From Rikenellaceae bacterium (GTDB lineage Bacteria > Bacteroidota > Bacteroidia > Bacteroidales > Rikenellaceae): a stretch of DNA of 64,000 bases. Shown here in pieces: positions 60,879 to 64,000 of this stretch. Below the pieces are notes generated by a model. That model was not told the origin of the DNA. It ran no database searches and was given only the letters and a program-made list of their open reading frames with translations. Both the position numbers and the translations under genes were made by a program. The stretch covers positions 31,714 through 95,713 of the forward strand of contig JAGBFQ010000035.1 of assembly GCA_017936385.1 (NCBI GenBank), in the 5' to 3' direction. How positions within the stretch are numbered: position 1 is the first letter of the stretch; each line of letters opens with the position of its first letter.

Positions 60879-62165
60879 ATGAAACAAATAGCAATTCTCG
60901 TTTCGGGGTCCGGCACAAATGCTCAAAAAATCATAGAGCACTTTGCTGGCTCAGTAAAAGCGAACATTTCCATTGTAATATCAGACAACCCATCGGCTTA
61001 TGCTCTCACACGTGCGCAAAATCTTGGAATTGAAGCACTCGCCCTTACACGTGCCGACTTCCGAAGCGGCGTCCGTCCGTTGGCTGAATTGCGAAAAAGG
61101 AACATCGACCTGGTTATTTTGGCAGGTTTTCTGTCGCTCGTGCCCAAAACTCTGATTGAAGCCTACCCCGACAGAATCATCAATATTCATCCCGCGCTTT
61201 TGCCCAAATTCGGCGGCAAGGGAATGTACGGCGACCACGTCCACCAAGCAGTCATTGCTGCAGGCGAGCGCGAGTCTGGTATCACCATCCACACCATCGA
61301 CGAACACTTCGACCGCGGCACCATCATTGCGCAGTACACCACGCCCGTCGACGCGGACGACACACCCGACACTCTTGCAAGCAAGATTCATGCCTTGGAG
61401 CATGCACACTTTCCGCACGTCATTGAATCATTCGTAGATAAAATCACAACCATGGACAATCAAAAACGACTTCTGCTCATCAGCAACTCTACCACCGCAG
61501 GTGAGCCCTATCTGAAATACCCGATTGGTAATATCGCCTCTTTTTTAAATGGTGTAAAGGAGGTTGCCTTCGTGCCCTACGCCGCAGTGACCTTCTCGTA
61601 TGACGCCTACGAGGCCAAGGTTCAGGAACGTTTCGACGAAATAGGCATCAAAGTTCGCTCCATCCACCGCGATACAGACCCCGCAGAGACCATCCGCCAA
61701 GCCGAAGCCATTTGCGTAGGCGGCGGCAACACCTTCGCCCTGCTCAAGAAGATGCACGAACAAGGCGTCGTAGAGGCTATCCGCGAACGCGTGGAGGCAG
61801 GAATCCCCTACGTAGGCTGGAGTGCAGGCAGCAATGTATGTTGCCCCACCATCTGCACCACCAACGACATGCCCATCGTACAACCCGTCTCGTTCGGTGC
61901 TGTCAACGCCGTGAAATTCCAAATCAACCCCCACTACCTCGACACCCATCCCGAGGGTCACGCAGGAGAGACCCGCGAGCAACGCATCCTGGAGTACATC
62001 GAGGCTAACGACGGGATGTGGGTTGCTGGTCTGCGCGAAGGTTGCATGCTGTTGGTCGAGGGCGGCCGCATGGAACTGATTGGTGCACGCCCGATGCGCA
62101 TGTTCCGCAAGGGCACCGAAACCTTCGAGGTTAACCCTGGCGACGACCTGTCATTCCTCTTGTAA
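60879..62165 (+). CDS. PurN-PepE fusion: GAR formyltransferase plus dipeptidase E
   Basis: A single open frame of 428 residues joins two enzymes. Residues 1-~190 are phosphoribosylglycinamide formyltransferase (purine synthesis), with VSGSGTNAQ, the catalytic NIHPALLPKFGGKGMYG (Asn102, His104) and DEHFDRGTIIAQ (Asp145). Residues ~192-428 are a PepE/S51 alpha-aspartyl dipeptidase, starting MDNQKRLLLISNSTTAGEP, with the nucleophile Ser in VGWSAGSNVCCPT and NPHYLDTHPEGHAGETREQR. No stop separates them; the join is FVDKITT-MDNQ. An internal ATG at 61452 could also make free PepE. A TTG two codons before the ATG is in frame. The YraN gene starts five bases later. Confidence 0.88.
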   Translation: MKQIAILVSGSGTNAQKIIEHFAGSVKANISIVISDNPSAYALTRAQNLGIEALALTRADFRSGVRPLAELRKRNIDLVILAGFLSLVPKTLIEAYPDRIINIHPALLPKFGGKGMYGDHVHQAVIAAGERESGITIHTIDEHFDRGTIIAQYTTPVDADDTPDTLASKIHALEHAHFPHVIESFVDKITTMDNQKRLLLISNSTTAGEPYLKYPIGNIASFLNGVKEVAFVPYAAVTFSYDAYEAKVQERFDEIGIKVRSIHRDTDPAETIRQAEAICVGGGNTFALLKKMHEQGVVEAIRERVEAGIPYVGWSAGSNVCCPTICTTNDMPIVQPVSFGAVNAVKFQINPHYLDTHPEGHAGETREQRILEYIEANDGMWVAGLREGCMLLVEGGRMELIGARPMRMFRKGTETFEVNPGDDLSFLL

Positions 62166-62169
62166 TCAA

Positions 62170-62532
62170 ATGCTTAGCAAAGAGCACGGCGAGTTGGGCG
62201 AGCACTTGGCCACCGAGTGGTTGCGCCAACACGGCTATCGGATTTGCGAACTTAATTGGCGAAGCGGCCGCTACGAATTGGACATCGTGGCGGTTCGCTT
62301 CGACACCATTCACTTTGTCGAGGTCAAACTGCGTGACGAGGAGTCCTATTTCGCCCCCGAGCAGACACTTACCCCTGCCAAGCAACGCTCTCTGCGCCGA
62401 GCCGTAGCCGCCTACCTCTCGCTGCATGACGTCGACATGGAACCGCAAATCGACCTGATTGCAATATCTCTCGACCAGAACGGAACGCCAACCGTGGAGT
62501 ATATTCCCGAAGCTGTCATTTCGCGTTGGTAA
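62170..62532 (+). CDS. YraN/UPF0102 family protein
   Basis: The 120-residue protein is of the YraN family, with a restriction-endonuclease-like fold. It contains GELGEHLATEWLRQHGYRIC, the Asp in YELDIVAV, and FVEVKLRD (the D...ExK arrangement of nuclease-like folds). The physiological role is uncertain. The start at 62170 is preceded by the stop of the PurN-PepE gene five bases earlier. The frame extends further upstream inside that gene without homology. Confidence 0.88.
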   Translation: MLSKEHGELGEHLATEWLRQHGYRICELNWRSGRYELDIVAVRFDTIHFVEVKLRDEESYFAPEQTLTPAKQRSLRRAVAAYLSLHDVDMEPQIDLIAISLDQNGTPTVEYIPEAVISRW

Positions 62533-62537
62533 GGTAT

Positions 62538-62567
62538 TGTTTTGTATGGAAAAAAGCTATATCTTTG
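62538..62567 (+). promoter_or_regulatory. Promoter of waaA
   Basis: TATCTTTG (62560-62567) with TTGT/TTTG candidates at 62538-62544. It lies just after the YraN stop and before the waaA ATG at 62588. Because an upstream in-frame ATG (62545) precedes the -7 box, the later start is favoured. Confidence 0.5.
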
Positions 62568-62587
62568 CGGGCAATTTTACGGAAAGC

Positions 62588-63814
62588 ATGCTCTGGTATA
62601 ACATTGGAATAAACGCGATTGTCAATGGTGCGAAGCTGGCGGCACGATGGAATCCCAAGATTCAGAAATGGGTCGAGGGCCGTCGCGGCTTGATGGAACG
62701 CATCTCCCAAACAATCTCCCCGGACGACCGTATCGTGTGGTTTCATGCGGCGTCGCTGGGCGAGTTTGAACAGGGTCGTCCCGTTATCGAAGCACTGCGC
62801 CAACATCTGCCCGAGCACAAAATTCTGCTCACATTCTTCTCGCCCTCGGGCTACGAAATCCGCAAGAATTACAGCGGCGCAGATTACATCATGTACATGC
62901 CGTTCGACACGCCCGGATGCGCCGAGGAGTTTATCCGAACGACCAATCCCGAGATTGCCGTATTTATCAAATATGAGTTTTGGCTCAACCACTTGGCTGC
63001 GCTGCGTGCTTCGTCATGCCGCACATTCCTGATTTCGGCTATTTTCCGTCCGAACTCGATATTCTTCCGTCCGTGGGGAGGTGCTTTCCGCAAGGCGCTC
63101 GACACCTACGAAACCATCTTTGTGCAGAACGAGACCTCGCGCGAGTTGCTGGCCGGCATTGGCGTCAACAACGTCAAGGTGGCAGGCGACACACGTTTTG
63201 ACCGCGTGGCACGCCTTTGTGACAATGCGCCCAAAATCGACACCATCGAGCAGTTTCGTGGCGAACAAACCATGGTGGTGGCTGGTAGCACTTGGGGCCC
63301 CGACGAGGAGATTATGTTGAACAGCATCAACGCCCACCCCGAAGTGAAATGGGTCATTGCTCCGCACGAGATGAACGACCACCAAATCGACACACTGATG
63401 AGTCGTATCAAAGGTGGCGCAATTCGTTATACCCGCTCGGACGACGCCGAGTTGGACAAATATCAAGTGATGATTATCGACACCATAGGCATCCTGTCGG
63501 CCATCTACAGCTACGCCGACATGGCGTACGTGGGAGGTGGTTTCGGTGCGGGAATCCACAATACGCTGGAACCTGCGACCTATGGTATTCCTTTGGCATT
63601 CGGTCCTCGCTACGGCAAGTTCCGCGAGGCGTGTCAACTCATCGAATGTGGTGCGGCAAAGAGCATTGCTTCGGAGGCTGAGTTCACCGAATGGTTTGAT
63701 GGCATGCTGAGCAACAAGGAGCTGCGAGCCAAGAGCGGAGCTGCCGCCAAAAGCTACACCCAATCAAACCTCGGAGCCACCGATATGATTATCCGCGAGA
63801 TTATCGATAAGTAA
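62588..63814 (+). CDS. waaA: 3-deoxy-D-manno-octulosonic acid (Kdo) transferase
   Basis: WaaA (KdtA) attaches Kdo to lipid A precursor at the inner membrane. The 408-residue protein starts MLWYNIGINAIV (N-terminal anchor). It has the catalytic-site pattern WFHAASLGEFEQGRPVIEAL (GEF), KYEFWLNHL, STWGPDEE, and the C-terminal GGGFGAGIHNTLEPATYGIPL typical of GT-B Kdo transferases. The start is set by the promoter at 62538-62567. No other LPS gene lies adjacent. Confidence 0.96.
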   Translation: MLWYNIGINAIVNGAKLAARWNPKIQKWVEGRRGLMERISQTISPDDRIVWFHAASLGEFEQGRPVIEALRQHLPEHKILLTFFSPSGYEIRKNYSGADYIMYMPFDTPGCAEEFIRTTNPEIAVFIKYEFWLNHLAALRASSCRTFLISAIFRPNSIFFRPWGGAFRKALDTYETIFVQNETSRELLAGIGVNNVKVAGDTRFDRVARLCDNAPKIDTIEQFRGEQTMVVAGSTWGPDEEIMLNSINAHPEVKWVIAPHEMNDHQIDTLMSRIKGGAIRYTRSDDAELDKYQVMIIDTIGILSAIYSYADMAYVGGGFGAGIHNTLEPATYGIPLAFGPRYGKFREACQLIECGAAKSIASEAEFTEWFDGMLSNKELRAKSGAAAKSYTQSNLGATDMIIREIIDK

Positions 63815-63842
63815 CAATTTCGCTCAACACGCAAACAACAGA

Positions 63843-63880
63843 GGGTGTCCAACCACAGAGTTAGACAGGCTTTATTTTTA
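63843..63880 (+). terminator. Degenerate terminator-like hairpin after waaA
   Basis: GGGTGTCCAAC and GTTAGACAGGC form an imperfect stem, followed by TTTATTTTT. The first 13 bases match the 5' arm of the ppa terminator at 2003. A second small hairpin (CACTGA/TCAGTG, 63884-63898) follows. Confidence 0.45.
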
Positions 63881-63940
63881 ACTCACTGATTTTCAGTGTT
63901 AGTTTTTACGAAAATTACGAAATTCTACATAGGAGACTAC

Positions 63941-63997
63941 ATGAAGGTCGTAATTAAGCCAACTAACTACGAGCACAAAGGTAGACAAATCTTTTGA
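63941..63997 (+). CDS. Possible 18-codon small ORF at the window end
   Basis: ATG at 63941 is preceded at the right distance by AGGAGA, an unusually strong Shine-Dalgarno-like sequence for this phylum. The peptide would be MKVVIKPTNYEHKGRQIF. No homology is recognised. It could be a small protein, a leader, or chance. Confidence 0.25.
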   Translation: MKVVIKPTNYEHKGRQIF

Positions 63998-64000
63998 AAG

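Overview
The window is a chromosomal segment of a Bacteroidota bacterium of the order Bacteroidales. Supporting evidence: a SusC/SusD outer-membrane pair with DUF4959/DUF5000- and DUF4998-type lipoproteins, a biotin-dependent Na+-pumping methylmalonyl-CoA decarboxylase operon (succinate to propionate), a DUF5606 protein, MurA with Asp in place of the fosfomycin-target Cys, and many copies of the Bacteroidetes promoter (-33 TTTG, -7 TAnnTTTG, spaced 19-20 bp). The moderately high G+C outside the first kilobase would fit an Alistipes/Rikenellaceae-like gut organism; that placement is an inference.

Layout. 1-1.1 kb: AT-rich end with a truncated zinc metallopeptidase and a small lipoprotein, unlike the rest. 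1.2-12.7 kb: housekeeping genes (ppa, OsmC-like, tatA-tatC, nadE, a LytTR membrane regulator, rubrerythrin, DUF5606, radical SAM protein, TPR protein, cstA, tRNA-Thr, trpB2). 12.7-13.0 kb: a tryptophan attenuator with a Trp-Trp-Trp leader peptide. 13-18 kb: a DcaP-like porin, then a metallophosphoesterase / domain-swapped RibD / MFS operon. 18-26.8 kb: murA, tRNA-Met, SRPBCC protein, typA, ffh, tyrS, dnaX. 26.8-27.6 kb: a non-coding stretch with a candidate small RNA, an orphan terminator and a 43-bp tandem repeat. 27.6-35.4 kb: a glycan-uptake (SusC/D) operon. 35.8-39.3 kb: M16 peptidase lipoprotein and DUF456 protein. 39.3-44.8 kb: a five-gene block (panD, panC, M49 peptidase, M23 peptidase, YhbP-like) flanked by two inverted copies of a ~200-bp structured element. 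44.8-50.3 kb: purA, a large TPR protein, an MFS transporter, a lipoprotein. 50.4-54.5 kb: the mce-mmdA-oadG-bccp-mmdB operon. 54.7-63.8 kb: rhodanese, xerD, nadB, the acpP-fabF-rnc-radC operon, a purN-pepE gene fusion, a YraN-family gene and waaA.

How genes cooperate: mce to mmdB convert methylmalonyl-CoA to propionyl-CoA while pumping Na+. panC/panD make pantothenate (CoA, ACP), and acpP/fabF extend fatty acids. nadB and nadE are two steps of NAD synthesis. tatA/tatC form the folded-protein exporter. The SusC/D operon imports an unidentified glycan.

Most noteworthy observations: a complete Trp attenuator in front of trpB2; a ten-A slippery run in dnaX at which slippage in either direction ends the protein as a gamma-type short form; a PurN-PepE fusion; a RibD with its two domains in reversed order; NadE lacking its glutaminase cysteine; the covarying inverted repeat pair; and a dispersed family of related terminator hairpins. 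No CRISPR array, prophage, insertion sequence or classic defence system was seen.
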